Source: Phlebopus portentosus
Lineage: Eukaryota; Basidiomycota; Agaricomycetes; Boletales; Boletinellaceae
Assembly: GCA_037892935.1 (NCBI GenBank)
Contig: JAYXKI010000004.1
Location: 2,108,001-2,172,000, forward strand
Direction: 5' to 3'
DNA: 64,000 bases
Part shown: positions 21,593-31,497 of the stretch, piece after piece
How positions within the stretch are numbered: position 1 is the stretch's first letter
How the letters are laid out: every line of letters starts with the position of its first letter
Translations under genes and position numbers: made by a program
Notes under the pieces: generated by a model
Database searches by the model: none
What the model was told of the DNA's origin: nothing
The model's input: only the letters and a program-made list of their open reading frames with translations

Positions 21593-22615
21593 ATGTCAAA
21601 CAAAGATATCATGAAGTATCCCTTGTTTAAGGGAAACCCTTATGAGTCACTTGAAAACTTCCAGAATCAAATGATCAGCCGGTTGAATGAAAAACATCCG
21701 AGCAACCCAGTCAAGAGGGTTAAGATTATTTTGGAATGTCTGCGAGGTCAAGCTCAGACTTGGGTTAATGGCAAGTGGGCCGTGAACAGAAATCAATTAG
21801 TCTCCACCTACAAGCGAGATGCGGATGGCAAGCTTGTTATAGACAAGAAGGGTGGATGGGACAGCGAGGACGATCTATGGAACGAATTAGCGCTCAACCA
21901 CAATGGCATTTTTGGACTTCAAGAAGAAGCCGAGCGGAATATTAGGACAATTTATCAGGAACGGGCGCGGGTGAAGCAGTATAACAGGGCCTTTGACGAC
22001 ATTAGGATGAGGCTGCCAAAGCACTACGACCATCAGGCACTGATTTACGAGTACAAGAGAGGACTCAATCAAACGATCCTAAAGGCCCTACTTACGAATA
22101 CAGACCACCCAGAATGGGACCTGAACCAATGGAAGGAGAACGCTAGTAATCTGGAGGCCAGTCTGATGGCTGCCAAGGTGATAGGCAGCAATAGGAAGTA
22201 CACCCCTATGTTTAAAGATGGGCAGGCAGTATCGTACACGCCAGTGCCCCCAGAAGCTCACCGTCCAGCTGAGTTTCTGGGTGAGCCTATGGACATCGAC
22301 ATGTCTAGGCGCTTTACTAGGGGGTCCCGAGGAGATGCCGGGATATGCTGGGCATGCGGCAAGACAGGTCACTTCGCACGGGACTGCAATAATGTAGGGC
22401 GAGACACACAGGGAAGCCGTGGACACCGAACCAACTACAAGAGACGGGTGCAGAAGAGACGATCTGGCAAGACTGGCCGCTTCCTAAAACGCCGGGAAGT
22501 TGGGATTAGCAGCGATTCTGAAATGGAGGAACTACTGGACAAGAAAACGAAGTTACCAAGGCGTAAGGAACGGGCTTTGTATGCCCTCGAGGAGGATTCT
22601 GAGGAGGATTTTTGA
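21593..22615 (+). CDS. gag: Gag, element A
   Basis: A 340-aa capsid/nucleocapsid protein. The N-terminal part has the retrotransposon Gag fold (FKGNPYESLENFQNQMISRL, IILECLRGQAQTWVNGKWAV, IYQERARVKQYNRAFDDIRM). One CCHC zinc knuckle, CWACGKTGHFARDC, occupies residues 252-265, followed by a basic tract (RRVQKRRSGKTGRFLKRR). It ends at TGA 22613-22615 within a frameshift site that leads into pol. Confidence 0.95.
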   Translation: MSNKDIMKYPLFKGNPYESLENFQNQMISRLNEKHPSNPVKRVKIILECLRGQAQTWVNGKWAVNRNQLVSTYKRDADGKLVIDKKGGWDSEDDLWNELALNHNGIFGLQEEAERNIRTIYQERARVKQYNRAFDDIRMRLPKHYDHQALIYEYKRGLNQTILKALLTNTDHPEWDLNQWKENASNLEASLMAAKVIGSNRKYTPMFKDGQAVSYTPVPPEAHRPAEFLGEPMDIDMSRRFTRGSRGDAGICWACGKTGHFARDCNNVGRDTQGSRGHRTNYKRRVQKRRSGKTGRFLKRREVGISSDSEMEELLDKKTKLPRRKERALYALEEDSEEDF

Positions 22616-25600
22616 AGGGCCGCCAGTCAACATCGGACACTGGCGAGGGCTCGAAGGACACACAAGAAATAAAGCGCCGATGGACTATTGCTAGACCTAA
22701 CTCCAACCATCCCACTATACCCATTGACGTCATTCAGGGACAGAAAAAGGTTAATCTCTCGGCTATGATTGACTCCGGATCTGCGATCACTACTATTAGC
22801 CCCACGGTTGTACAGAGCCTAGGGCTGAGAACAGTGCCTGCAGAAGGTAATTATACCATCCGGAATGCCGATGGATCGATTAATCATGGTGGATGGACTC
22901 GGAACGTCAGAGCAATAGTGGACACAGGGATTACAAGAGGTCTAATGGACATCGCAGTGGTGGATACACACGAAGACAAGTTTCTCATAGGAAATGATTG
23001 GCTTGAACAGCATAAGCCAACTATCGACTGGACAAAGGGGATTCTTCGCAAAGGCGGAAAGGAAATTGCATTTAATGGAACGGCACGATTGCGTTCCATA
23101 CAGCTAATCCTAGCCCCAAGGAAGCTCCGGAAACGCAGAAGATGGCGAAGAATTCCAGACTACATTCCACCCGAATGGGATGCCGATGATGAAAAGGAAG
23201 AAGCTTGGGAAACTAGGGTCTATTACCACAGCGACATCGAAACAGGACTAGAAACCGAGAAGGAAGACATAGAAGAAGAACCTACGATCGTACCACCAGA
23301 CAAAGGAAAAGAAAAGGAATCAGCAGCACCGCTTGTCACGTTCGAAGAAGTCATGCACAAGCCGCCAGAACTCTCCTTCGCTAAGCAAGAAGGAAGATGG
23401 AAATTCTTTCGGTTCGGGGACAAGTGCCAAATAACAAAGGACGATCAAAACTGGCACAACTTTAACAGTCTCGAGGATGCAGATAGTGCAGTATATCGCA
23501 CCATGGTCAGAGAAATGGACAAGGGCGCCAAACATGATGAACTCCTCGATGAATATGGCGGCATGTATATGGCGCGTCTTCAGCTGATAGCGATTCAGGG
23601 AGGCCTGGGAACAATGACCTCACCAACAACATCTGAAGACCAAGCAAGAGTGCGGGAAGAAATTCAGGCACAAATGACAATCGACGCAGAAGGATCTGAT
23701 ACGAGTAGAAGGAAGAAGCCTAGTGTACCACCTAAAGGAGGAAAGCCTGGACACTACGCACCCGATCCTCTCAAGATGCGTCGACAGAAGAGCGGAGGAA
23801 GTGGTACGGATTCAAACCCTGTCATAAGAAGTATAAGGGTGGAGTGGACTCCTCCATCCGTGCACGAGGGCCACAATGACTCAACCCTGGCAGTGCAAAA
23901 GCAGTCGGTAAGCTTCACCACACGAAGCAGAGGTACAAGCAGGAGTACTTCGGGTCGGGAGCGCCGTGGAACTAAGGCCACGAAGCGTACTAGGTTCGGC
24001 CACCTAGTGAGAACTCCTCCTACGAGAAACCGAGGAGTGACTAGACATGAGACGCCGTTCAAGGGTAGGCTAGTGTCTAGGAAAGTGGTCCACCCCAAAG
24101 GGAGGGTAGTCCCACTCAATTGGCACAGGGCCGAAGTTAGTACGCCGCAATCATCAAGTAGGCTAGCTTCGGGAGCTCAAGTGTGCCCGCGAAGACCATG
24201 GCTTAAGAACCAAATGCAGGGCCCTGCTCCGACAGGGAAAACAAACGGTAAAGGTAACAGGTTCATTTTGAACTATGCCGCGATGGAGCAGGGGCTCTCG
24301 CAGGGGCAGAAGAGGCGCCGATGGTGCACGCCTGTTGACGCGGTCATGCAGCCGCCCAAAGTGGAAGGAAAAGTGCTAGAGAGAAGAGCTGGATCTGAGA
24401 CGGAGTTCAAGGGTATCCTAGGATCGCACAAGCCTGCTACCTTAGGGGAAGCAGAGGACGCCTCTCGAAGAGGAGAGCCACCCAAACCTCCTCACTGGAT
24501 CCGCCGCCTAGAGCATCGACAAGTCGCATCACGGAGAGAACGCCTTCTCAAGTACAACAGCATAGCTCAAAAATACGCACAAGAGAAAGCACTCGATGAA
24601 AGGATGGCAGGCTCTGCTGGCAACAAATCTCTCGAAGACCTTCTTCCAAAACAAATATGGGAGTTCAGGGATAGGTTCGACAAGGATGCTGCTAAGCGGC
24701 TACCTAAGTCGGGACAATGGGACATGAAGATCGAGCTCCTACCAGGAGCAGAGCTCCCGAAACCTGGACCGGTATATCCACTCGCTCCTGCTGAAAAGCG
24801 AGCGGTAGAAGAATGGATTCGCGAGGACCTGAAGAAGGGATGGATTCGTGTTGTAGGAAACCGAGTACCAGCTGAAGAAAAGGCGAACACTTGCGCACCA
24901 GTATTTGTCATAGCCAAGAAGACAATAGGGAAGGATGGCAAGCCGGAGTATAGGATTGTTATCGACTATAGAGGACTGAATGCGGTGGTCATTCCAGACC
25001 ACCAACCGATGCCTCTATTACATATGCTCCCGGACGACCTTGCACATGCCAAATGGTTCTCTACACTGGATTTGCGAAGCGGGTATAACAACATCAGAAT
25101 ACACCCTGGGCACGAGAAGTATGCCGCCTTCAGGACTCACATGGGAGTATACCAGCCGATGGTAATGCAGTTTGGATTAATGAATGCACCTGCGGTATTC
25201 CAACGTGCAATGAACGAGCTCTTTCAGGACATGATTGGGCAGGGCATACTCATTTATTTGGACGACATTATAGTCTATGCGGAAACGGAACAGGAACATT
25301 GGGACCTGTTAGCAGAGGTATTGCGCAGGTTGAGGGAAGCAGACTTCTTCTGTAAACCAGAGAAGTGCTACTTCGGAAAGAAGGAACTCGACTATTTAGG
25401 ATTTGTGGTTAACCAGTTGGGCATGCAGATGGATCCCTACAAGGTAAAGGCAGTTCAAGAATGGCCAGATTTGTCAAGCAAGCGAGACATTCGAAAGTTT
25501 ATTGGTTTTGCAAACTTCTACCGAAAATTTATTGAAGGCTTCGCCAAGATCGCTAGGCCACTAACGGAACTTATGTCCGGCAAGAAGACGTTTACCTGGG

Positions 25601-27903
25601 GAGAACGACAACAAGAGAGCTTTAGGAAACTTAAAGAAGCTTTTACCACTGCACCAATGCTAGTACGACCGGATCATGAGAAGCAATTTGTGCTGGAAAC
25701 CGACGCGTCAAACTTTGCGATGGGAGCCGTGCTCTCGCAGCTTGGGGACGATGAAATTTTGCACCCCATTGGATATTGGTCGAACACCTATCGAGACGCC
25801 GAGAATAACTATCCAGTAATGGACAAGGAATTACTAGCGATTGTCAAGGCCTTGAGCAACTGGAGGCACCACTTAGAAGGAGCTAAACATGAGATTCGAG
25901 TGGTCAGCGATCAAGCTAACCTTCGATATTTTATGGGAGCTAGGAAGCTAAGTGGCCGCCAAGCAAGATGGGCAACATTTCTCAGCAGATTTCGATTTCG
26001 AATCGAGTATCGACCTGGAACCAAGAATTCACGAGCGGACGCATTATCAAGGAGGCCAGACTATGAGCAGGGCCAAGAGGACCAGCCAGAACAAGTCCTA
26101 CTTCCTCCGCAATTGTTCAGAACATCGAACTTGCCCATGCGCACAGTACGGGTATTTGAGCTTACAGGGGGTCCTGAACTGGGAGAGAAGATTCGAGACG
26201 CCTATGAACGATCCAAAGAGCCAGCAATCGGAACGTTCGAAGAAGGATATTGGTGGAAGGATGATAAATTGGTTATCCCACCAGATGAAGAAGTTAAGAA
26301 GGAAATTGTACGACAGTGCCATGACGCACCGGCGTCAGGACACCCGGGGTTACAGAAGACTATAGATAAACTGGAAAGAAGAGTTTGGTGGCCAAAGATG
26401 AGGGAATGGGTCGAAGAATATGTGCGCACATGCGACGTGTGCCAAAGGACGAAAGCGCGACGAGGAAAGACTCAACCACCGCTACAACCATTGCAGATAG
26501 CGACAAAGCCCTACGACGAGATTACTATGGACTATGTCACCGGACTTCCAACGACGAGCAAAGGAAACAATGCGATACTAGTGGTGGTAGACAGGTTCTC
26601 TAAAATGGGAACTTTTATACCTACTACAGTAAATGCAAACTCGAAGACCACTGCGGACTTGATGATCAATCATGTCTACAGCAAGGTCGGAACTCCGAAG
26701 ACAGTAATCAGCGACAGGGGACCTCAATTCGCTAGCCGGTTTACAGAACAGGTGAACCAGGCCCTCGGGATTGAAACAAAGCTTAGCACGGTGTATCATC
26801 CACAAACAGATGGTCAAACAGAGCGGGTAAATCAAGAAATGGAACAGCTGCTACGTTGCTATTCCAGCTTGCAGCAAGACGATTGGGACGAACATCTACC
26901 TATGGCAGAATTCGCCTATAATAGTCGCTCTCACTCTAGTACAGGCAAGACACCGTTTGAATTGGTGTATGGGTTTCAGCCGGAATTAGGATTCAAGCTT
27001 CCGATCCGAGAAACACAGGACTATGTGGCTATGCGAAAGAAGAATCAAGAGGAAGCAACAAAGGCGCTGGAGAAGGCACGAGACGCAATGAAGAGATTCG
27101 CAGACAGACACCGAGGCCCGATGCCGTCATTCGAAGTTGGCGATAAAGTTATGTTAGATGGTCGGAATCTAACCTTGCTAGTTCCCACTAGGAAGCTAGG
27201 GGATAGAAACCTAGGACCGTATCAAGTCATCGCAAAGCATGGGCTAGTCAACTACGAGTTGGATCTTCCGAAGGAATTAAGGATCCACCCGGTGTTCTAT
27301 GCAGGACTGTTGATTCCCTATCGAGAAAGAAAAGATCCGGCACAGAGAACGAGACCACCACCAGAAGTTATCGCTGGAGAAACCGAGTATGAGGTTGAAG
27401 CGATCCGGGACATGAGGAAAAGGCACGGAAAATGGGAATATCAGGTTAAATGGCTCGGCTACCCGGAGGAAGAAAATACCTGGGAACCTGTAGAAGGGCT
27501 GCGCAATGCCCCAGAGAAATTGCGGGAGTATCACGAGAGGAATCGTTGGCCGGACACGATAGATCTTCCCTCTAGAAAGAAGATCGCAGATATTATAGAC
27601 TCTACGCAGAGGGTAATCGACATTAAAAAGGAGGATGACGAGTTCCTGAGGACGGCACTAGGAGAGTCCGTAGCTCAGAGGGTAATTAGGAGAAGAAGAT
27701 ACCAGAGCAAGACAGGTATCAAACAGCGAGATTTCGGTTATCCGGAATGGCACAAGCGTCATTGGAGAGCCGCAAAAAGGCCGTTCACTCGAAACAAAGC
27801 GCTGCCGGTTCGCAGATGGGATCTGCTAGAAGAAAAAGGGGATCCTTCATACAAGGATTGGTTTTGGGCTGACTCCTCGGATAGTGAGTACAGCGAGGCT
27901 TAG
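22603..27903 (+). CDS. pol: Pol polyprotein with chromodomain, element A
   Basis: This frame is open from 22603 in the -1 frame relative to gag and has no ATG in the overlap. Counting from 22612: protease DSG at 54-56 (LSAMIDSGSAIT); RT with FSTLDLRSGYNNIRIHPG and YLDD at 882-885; RNase H ETDAS with the aspartate near 1031; integrase HHCC finger (H1237, H1244, C1274, C1277); integrase core D1307, D1368, E1404 with 35 residues between the last two; a GPY/F-type module (LGPYQVIAKHGLVNYELDL); and a chromodomain at about 1592-1645 (EYEVEAIRDMRKRHGKWEYQ, VKWLGYPEEENTWEP). All catalytic residues are present. The C-terminal 100 residues are basic. The chromodomain suggests targeting to methylated histone H3; that is family knowledge. 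Confidence 0.95.
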   Translation, partial: GGFLKGRQSTSDTGEGSKDTQEIKRRWTIARPNSNHPTIPIDVIQGQKKVNLSAMIDSGSAITTISPTVVQSLGLRTVPAEGNYTIRNADGSINHGGWTRNVRAIVDTGITRGLMDIAVVDTHEDKFLIGNDWLEQHKPTIDWTKGILRKGGKEIAFNGTARLRSIQLILAPRKLRKRRRWRRIPDYIPPEWDADDEKEEAWETRVYYHSDIETGLETEKEDIEEEPTIVPPDKGKEKESAAPLVTFEEVMHKPPELSFAKQEGRWKFFRFGDKCQITKDDQNWHNFNSLEDADSAVYRTMVREMDKGAKHDELLDEYGGMYMARLQLIAIQGGLGTMTSPTTSEDQARVREEIQAQMTIDAEGSDTSRRKKPSVPPKGGKPGHYAPDPLKMRRQKSGGSGTDSNPVIRSIRVEWTPPSVHEGHNDSTLAVQKQSVSFTTRSRGTSRSTSGRERRGTKATKRTRFGHLVRTPPTRNRGVTRHETPFKGRLVSRKVVHPKGRVVPLNWHRAEVSTPQSSSRLASGAQVCPRRPWLKNQMQGPAPTGKTNGKGNRFILNYAAMEQGLSQGQKRRRWCTPVDAVMQPPKVEGKVLERRAGSETEFKGILGSHKPATLGEAEDASRRGEPPKPPHWIRRLEHRQVASRRERLLKYNSIAQKYAQEKALDERMAGSAGNKSLEDLLPKQIWEFRDRFDKDAAKRLPKSGQWDMKIELLPGAELPKPGPVYPLAPAEKRAVEEWIREDLKKGWIRVVGNRVPAEEKANTCAPVFVIAKKTIGKDGKPEYRIVIDYRGLNAVVIPDHQPMPLLHMLPDDLAHAKWFSTLDLRSGYNNIRIHPGHEKYAAFRTHMGVYQPMVMQFGLMNAPAVFQRAMNELFQDMIGQGILIYLDDIIVYAETEQEHWDLLAEVLRRLREADFFCKPEKCYFGKKELDYLGFVVNQLGMQMDPYKVKAVQEWPDLSSKRDIRKFIGFANFYRKFIEGFAKIARPLTELMSGKKTFTWGERQQESFRKLKEAFTTAPMLVRPDHEKQFVLETDASNFAMGAVLSQLGDDEILHPIGYWSNTYRDAENNYPVMDKELLAIVKALSNWRHHLEGAKHEIRVVSDQANLRYFMGARKLSGRQARWATFLSRFRFRIEYRPGTKNSRADALSRRPDYEQGQEDQPEQVLLPPQLFRTSNLPMRTVRVFELTGGPELGEKIRDAYERSKEPAIGTFEEGYWWKDDKLVIPPDEEVKKEIVRQCHDAPASGHPGLQKTIDKLERRVWWPKMREWVEEYVRTCDVCQRTKARRGKTQPPLQPLQIATKPYDEITMDYVTGLPTTSKGNNAILVVVDRFSKMGTFIPTTVNANSKTTADLMINHVYSKVGTPKTVISDRGPQFASRFTEQVNQALGIETKLSTVYHPQTDGQTERVNQEMEQLLRCYSSLQQDDWDEHLPMAEFAYNSRSHSSTGKTPFELVYGFQPELGFKLPIRETQDYVAMRKKNQEEATKALEKARDAMKRFADRHRGPMPSFEVGDKVMLDGRNLTLLVPTRKLGDRNLGPYQVIAKHGLVNYELDLPKELRIHPVFYAGLLIPYRERKDPAQRTRPPPEVIAGETEYEVEAIRDMRKRHGKWEYQVKWLGYPEEENTWEPVEGLRNAPEKLREYHERNRWPDTIDLPSRKKIADIIDSTQRVIDIKKEDDEFLRTALGESVAQRVIRRRRYQSKTGIKQRDFGYPEWHKRHWRAAKRPFTRNKALPVRRWDLLEEKGDPSYKDWFWADSSDSEYSEA
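22609..22645 (+). promoter_or_regulatory. Putative -1 ribosomal frameshift signal, gag-pol, element A
   Basis: Gag ends GAT TTT TGA. The phenylalanine tRNA on TTT can re-pair with TTT one base back (22609-22611), and pol then continues TTG AAG GGC. After a 5-nt spacer there is a 7-bp hairpin, CGCCAGT (22621-22627) with ACTGGCG (22639-22645). Element B has CGCCGGT on the 5' arm, which still pairs through a G-U. The overlap window allowed by stops is only 22603-22615. Confidence 0.7.
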
Positions 27904-27907
27904 GAAG

Positions 27908-28060
27908 GCCATATTTGACCTGAACAAGTCATTAAACTATTCCAAGCGTACTGGGACGTACCTTGTAAGTTGGGACCGACACTATCGAGGTCATATTTGA
28001 CCTGAACAAGTCGTTAAACTATTCCTAGCATATTGGGAAGCATCTAGTATGTTGGAAGCC
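27908..28060 (+). repeat. Direct repeat after pol, element A
   Basis: Two units of about 75 bp share GACCTGAACAAGTCRTTAAA, CTATTCC, TTGGRA and the word CCGACACT. The same pair is present in B at about 42040-42200. The function is unknown. Confidence 0.7.
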
Positions 28061-28095
28061 GACACTCAGCGAGGCTTTGAGTTATTGAGCAAGTG

Positions 28096-28233
28096 TCACG
28101 TGACCGCCGCCTTTCTCTGAGAACAGGTTGAGCGTCAATCACGTGATTGCCAGCCTCTCGTCTAAACAGGAAGTGTTTAAGTCACATGACTGCCGCACTT
28201 TTGTTCGAACGAGTTGTGCGTCAGGTCACATGA
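28096..28233 (+). promoter_or_regulatory. Four TCACRTGA boxes at 43-bp spacing, element A
   Basis: The palindrome TCACGTGA occurs at 28096 and 28139, and the near-copy TCACATGA at 28182 and 28226. The spacings are 43, 43 and 44 bp, and each box lies in a degenerate unit with GCCGC or TGCC following. CACGTG is the core site of bHLH factors. It lies between pol and the 3' LTR. Confidence 0.6.
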
Positions 28234-28407
28234 TCAATAATAAGTGGAGGACTCTGGATGTACAGTGCTACAGTTATTCCAGGCAAGAGGAATGAGACAC
28301 TAGTACACAAGAAGGGTCTGGTCTAGGAAGCAACAATACGAAACAGCAAGATTATGGCTATCACAATTAAGGGATCCACACTCTCCTTGCAGTCCGAAGT
28401 GGATCTT

Positions 28408-28418
28408 AAGGGGAGGAA
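28408..28418 (+). other. Polypurine tract, element A
   Basis: AAGGGGAGGAA immediately precedes the 3' LTR. Confidence 0.85.
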
Positions 28419-30023
28419 TGTTACGAAAATTGTGGATATACAATGCGGCGTGGTATCAGACGCTTTACACACCGAATTATGCAGCCCAATCCAGAGCATT
28501 TCGAAAGGCTTCAAGGACAGAATAGTGGAGACGATTCTCACCCACTAGTACAGCAAGGGCCTGGGGAGGTCGCTGTGGAATATATTCAAGAGGAACCCGA
28601 TCGACGATATTACGAGGACGAACGCGACGAAAGGGAGGACCCATACGATTTACAGCAAGGACTAGCTGGAATGCATATTGGGCATACTCCTCCACCCGAG
28701 CGAAGCTATGTGGACATGGAAGAACGGAACATCGCAAGATACGTGGAACTCCTGCAGAAAAGACGATATCGACATAGTGCAACCAGACGCTTTGTTCATG
28801 AAAGCCTGGTCTGTACAAACTGCTATTTGGCATACCAAAGGAGTTGGGTTCTTTCGGAGTGGCTCCTCAAGAACTTCGTGGAGCGCTTAGTAACTAGGGA
28901 AGGAGCCGATGTCAAGATTCGGCATAAACCCGGACCCTCAGAACGAACGTTTGACCAACCATTACCGAACCGCGGAATGAGCGCATACGACCACGAGGTA
29001 TCTGTATGGCTCAGCGATAGGGATATCTATGCACTAAAGGTTGGCGTGAGAGCTTGGATCAATCAGCATCGTCACCAGACCTTGTGTCGAAACACTGCAG
29101 TGGAAGTCGATTGGCCGATCTATTACAGGGCGCCATCGGACGTCGAAAGTCTTATCGAAGAAGCAACGGATCGAATGCTAGAAGCATGGGAACGATCGGA
29201 AGAAGGGGTTATTACAGTCGACGAATGGCGCGGGACGAATCACCTGGGAAGAAGATACAGGTTAACGTCGGGTACCGGACTACAATTCTCCGACATCGAT
29301 ATCGCGGCTAGGCACAGAAGGGTGTCTGCTAAATTTACACAGCCGCCGAGGTTAATCTCTGATGATCGGCAGGGGTTGCCGATCCCAAATCCCGAGATAA
29401 CGGTCAGCCCCATGATGGAAGACTAACGGCAGAAGCTCGGCCGGAGTAACGGAGCGCCGGCGAAGCGAGATCGCGGCACATGAAAGAAGTCTCTCGTGGG
29501 AGGATTGGCGTTAAGGATTAACATGTGATAGGAATGGAGATCGATAGAAGCCTGGGGAAAGCTTCTTCGGAACGGAAGGAAATTAGGGCCTGCCTAATAG
29601 GGAAGGAAGTAGTCAGTGGTGCAACCAGGAGTTTCGGTAGCACCACCAGAGTTGTCAGTGGTACTACAGACTCAAGAGAGTAGTAGTGACACCAGCTGAA
29701 ACACATTGTCCTAACCAATAGCGAGGCATGGTCGGTAGTATTTGGTAGTCGGTAGTATTCAGTAGAAACTTTATTTAAGGCGCCAGCTGAGCGGGGTGTT
29801 GTCCCTCAGCAAAATTATTTTGTACTTTCAATCATAACTGTACCCCTTTGATTGAACCTCTGCTCTACTGCTGGGTCAAGCTTGAGCCTATAGCTCGCTT
29901 CTTAGTAGTACATCTAACCTTTGCTACTCTACTCTCCAATTATACATTGTCAGAAGGAGGAAGCAGGGACTTGTTCCGGTACGCTCGGACTAACCACCTC
30001 GTCCGAAAATACTGGTCCTAACA
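28419..30023 (+). repeat. Element A 3' LTR
   Basis: 1605 bp. I noticed five substitutions relative to the 5' LTR, for example a Gly-to-Ser change in the ORF (LGDRD versus LSDRD). ACACA follows at 30024. Confidence 0.95.
28443..29426 (+). CDS. LTR-encoded protein (U3 ORF), element A 3' copy
   Basis: 327 aa, same frame as 17346-18329. This copy would lie at the 3' end of the genomic transcript, downstream of pol, so it could be expressed from a spliced or internal RNA, as the LTR-encoded Sag of mouse mammary tumour virus is. It ends IPNPEITVSPMMED. The PPT and LTR start are only 24 bp upstream of its ATG, leaving almost no leader. Confidence 0.75.
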   Translation: MRRGIRRFTHRIMQPNPEHFERLQGQNSGDDSHPLVQQGPGEVAVEYIQEEPDRRYYEDERDEREDPYDLQQGLAGMHIGHTPPPERSYVDMEERNIARYVELLQKRRYRHSATRRFVHESLVCTNCYLAYQRSWVLSEWLLKNFVERLVTREGADVKIRHKPGPSERTFDQPLPNRGMSAYDHEVSVWLSDRDIYALKVGVRAWINQHRHQTLCRNTAVEVDWPIYYRAPSDVESLIEEATDRMLEAWERSEEGVITVDEWRGTNHLGRRYRLTSGTGLQFSDIDIAARHRRVSAKFTQPPRLISDDRQGLPIPNPEITVSPMMED

Positions 30024-30130
30024 ACACAGGGCTGCGCTCTCCCCAGACTTCAGCTCACCCGCGAAAAGGGTCCCTGGTACAATCTTGCACAGCTCAGCTG
30101 GTACGAAAACGTCCTTGCCCTCTTTTCCGA
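30024..30130 (-). pseudogene. Argonaute PAZ fragment between A and C
   Basis: On the minus strand this reads KEGKDVFVPAELCKIVPGTL then FAGELKSGESAALC, the second half of a PAZ domain. It is in frame with the linker 2 segment on the other side of element A once one ACACA is removed. Its upstream edge is the CCGA duplication of solo LTR C (30127-30130). Confidence 0.85.
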
Positions 30131-31474
30131 TGAAACTCCTGTGCACTGTCTGATAGCTGAGGAGTGTCACAGTTCTTGGGGGCTGTTCGGTAAGATTAAA
30201 ACGAGTGGAAAGAGAAGGGTGACTCTTGGGGGGGGAAAACTAGAGAAGCGCTGATGCGTCGATCTGGGTTCCGGAGCGGTTCCGGAAGGGATGGAGGAGA
30301 AATGGGATTGAAGGCTGCTGGATGTATGCGAGGGGGGGGATTGGATTAAAGGAGATAGGCGAAGAAGCAAGGCGGGAGAAGTCGAAGCAAGGGGGATTGG
30401 CGGTGGCGGTGCAAAGGTAATTGATGTCCTCACAGGTAATCCCTCGATGGATTCGAACCCTGGAGGCGGAAGACGATGGGACGAAGCTTAGAGAAGGACT
30501 TCCCCTAAGTGCTGACGATTCGAAGGTGATCCCTTCGAGGATCCGACACGATATAACGGGTTACGACAAGTTACGACGAGTTTTGGTGGGTTACAAAGCG
30601 AAACGGAGCTATACGACGCGGAACGAAGCGATACGCAAGGGACTCAAGTGAGACCTTGCGTAGAGGCGTAGGGAGGAGAGATGAGGGTCTCTGACTTCAA
30701 CACGGGTTGAACTGATCACACTGGGCTCGGGTACGACTGCAGAGCAGGAGACTCGAGGCATATGAGACAGAACTATCGTGTATTTGTGGGAGATAGAGTC
30801 GAGGAGAGTACAGGAAGAGTCGAATTGGTCTCGACTGTAGCTGAAGTGGGTTCAAGCCCGAGCTAAACTGTTTTCTGCTAAAACTCTCCGGGCTAAAAAC
30901 TGGGCTCCTACTACAAGTTGCTCGCCTATTTATAACTTTGTCTGAACCTGAGCCATCGGAGCGTCAGGGAGCATAACGAAAGGAAATCGGAAGTGAAAAT
31001 CATAAGGGAACGCACGGGAACAAGGTACGAGGTGAGCATATCTGGAAGGTGGCGAGATAATGACCATAGAGCATAATACGACATGTGAGCGCACACGGAA
31101 TAATGAGCATAAGAATCATAAGGAACAAAACAAAATATGAACGCATATGGGACTCAAAAGGGGAAAAGCCGGAGTGCGTCGCGTCGCGTCGAAACTTGGG
31201 AGGTGTCGGGGGCCGATTGCGGATCCTTCAATTTACCTCTCGTGCCTGGGTTTAGTAAGACGAGCTAGCTAAGTCAGCCTTTGTAAGTTTTCGACTGGGT
31301 GGCTCGAGCATCCGAAGGTTCTTCCTACGCAGCGGTCGAGTGCGAGAGGCTACAGTAGTCCGTTCCACTTCGAATCGAATCGATCCGCACTGAGTTCCGC
31401 TGTTACGATGCTGATCACCGCGGAACACGTGTCACGTGCGCGATCTCGGACCTAGCGTGTCGATGCTTCTTACA
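30131..31474 (+). mobile_element. Solo LTR C (TGAAAC family)
   Basis: 1344 bp, TGAAACTCCTG...GCTTCTTACA, flanked by CCGA at 30127-30130 and 31475-31478. Excision restores the Argonaute frame VNVGKEGKDVFVPAELC. It is CpG-rich and has no convincing ORF. A decayed copy (J) and more distant relatives (L, M) occur in the window. No internal region is present, so it is either a solo LTR or a non-autonomous element. Confidence 0.85.
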
Positions 31475-31497
31475 CCGACATTCACTATGGGCAGGTC
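31475..31497 (-). pseudogene. Argonaute PAZ sliver between C and B
   Basis: Nineteen to twenty-three bases encode part of DLPIVNVG on the minus strand. They link the upstream PAZ exon beyond element B to the PAZ half beyond C. The AGGTC duplication of B occupies 31493-31497. Confidence 0.85.

Larger units (their letters stand above)
17322..30023 (+). mobile_element. Element A: intact-looking Ty3/Gypsy chromovirus with extra ORFs
   Basis: A 12,702-bp LTR retrotransposon flanked by the ACACA duplication. Order: 5' LTR with internal ORF, leader, ORF1, ORF2, gag, pol (PR-RT-RH-IN-chromodomain), 516-bp repeat-bearing 3' region, polypurine tract, 3' LTR. I noticed five differences between its two 1605-bp LTRs, so it is recent. 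All frames are open. It is inserted in the Argonaute fragment, in the opposite orientation to it. No clear tRNA primer-binding site follows the 5' LTR. Confidence 0.93.

Noticed and set aside
30421..30651. 76-aa frame in solo LTR C
   Set aside because: Not open in J or recognisable in L and M; composition follows CGA-rich repeats.
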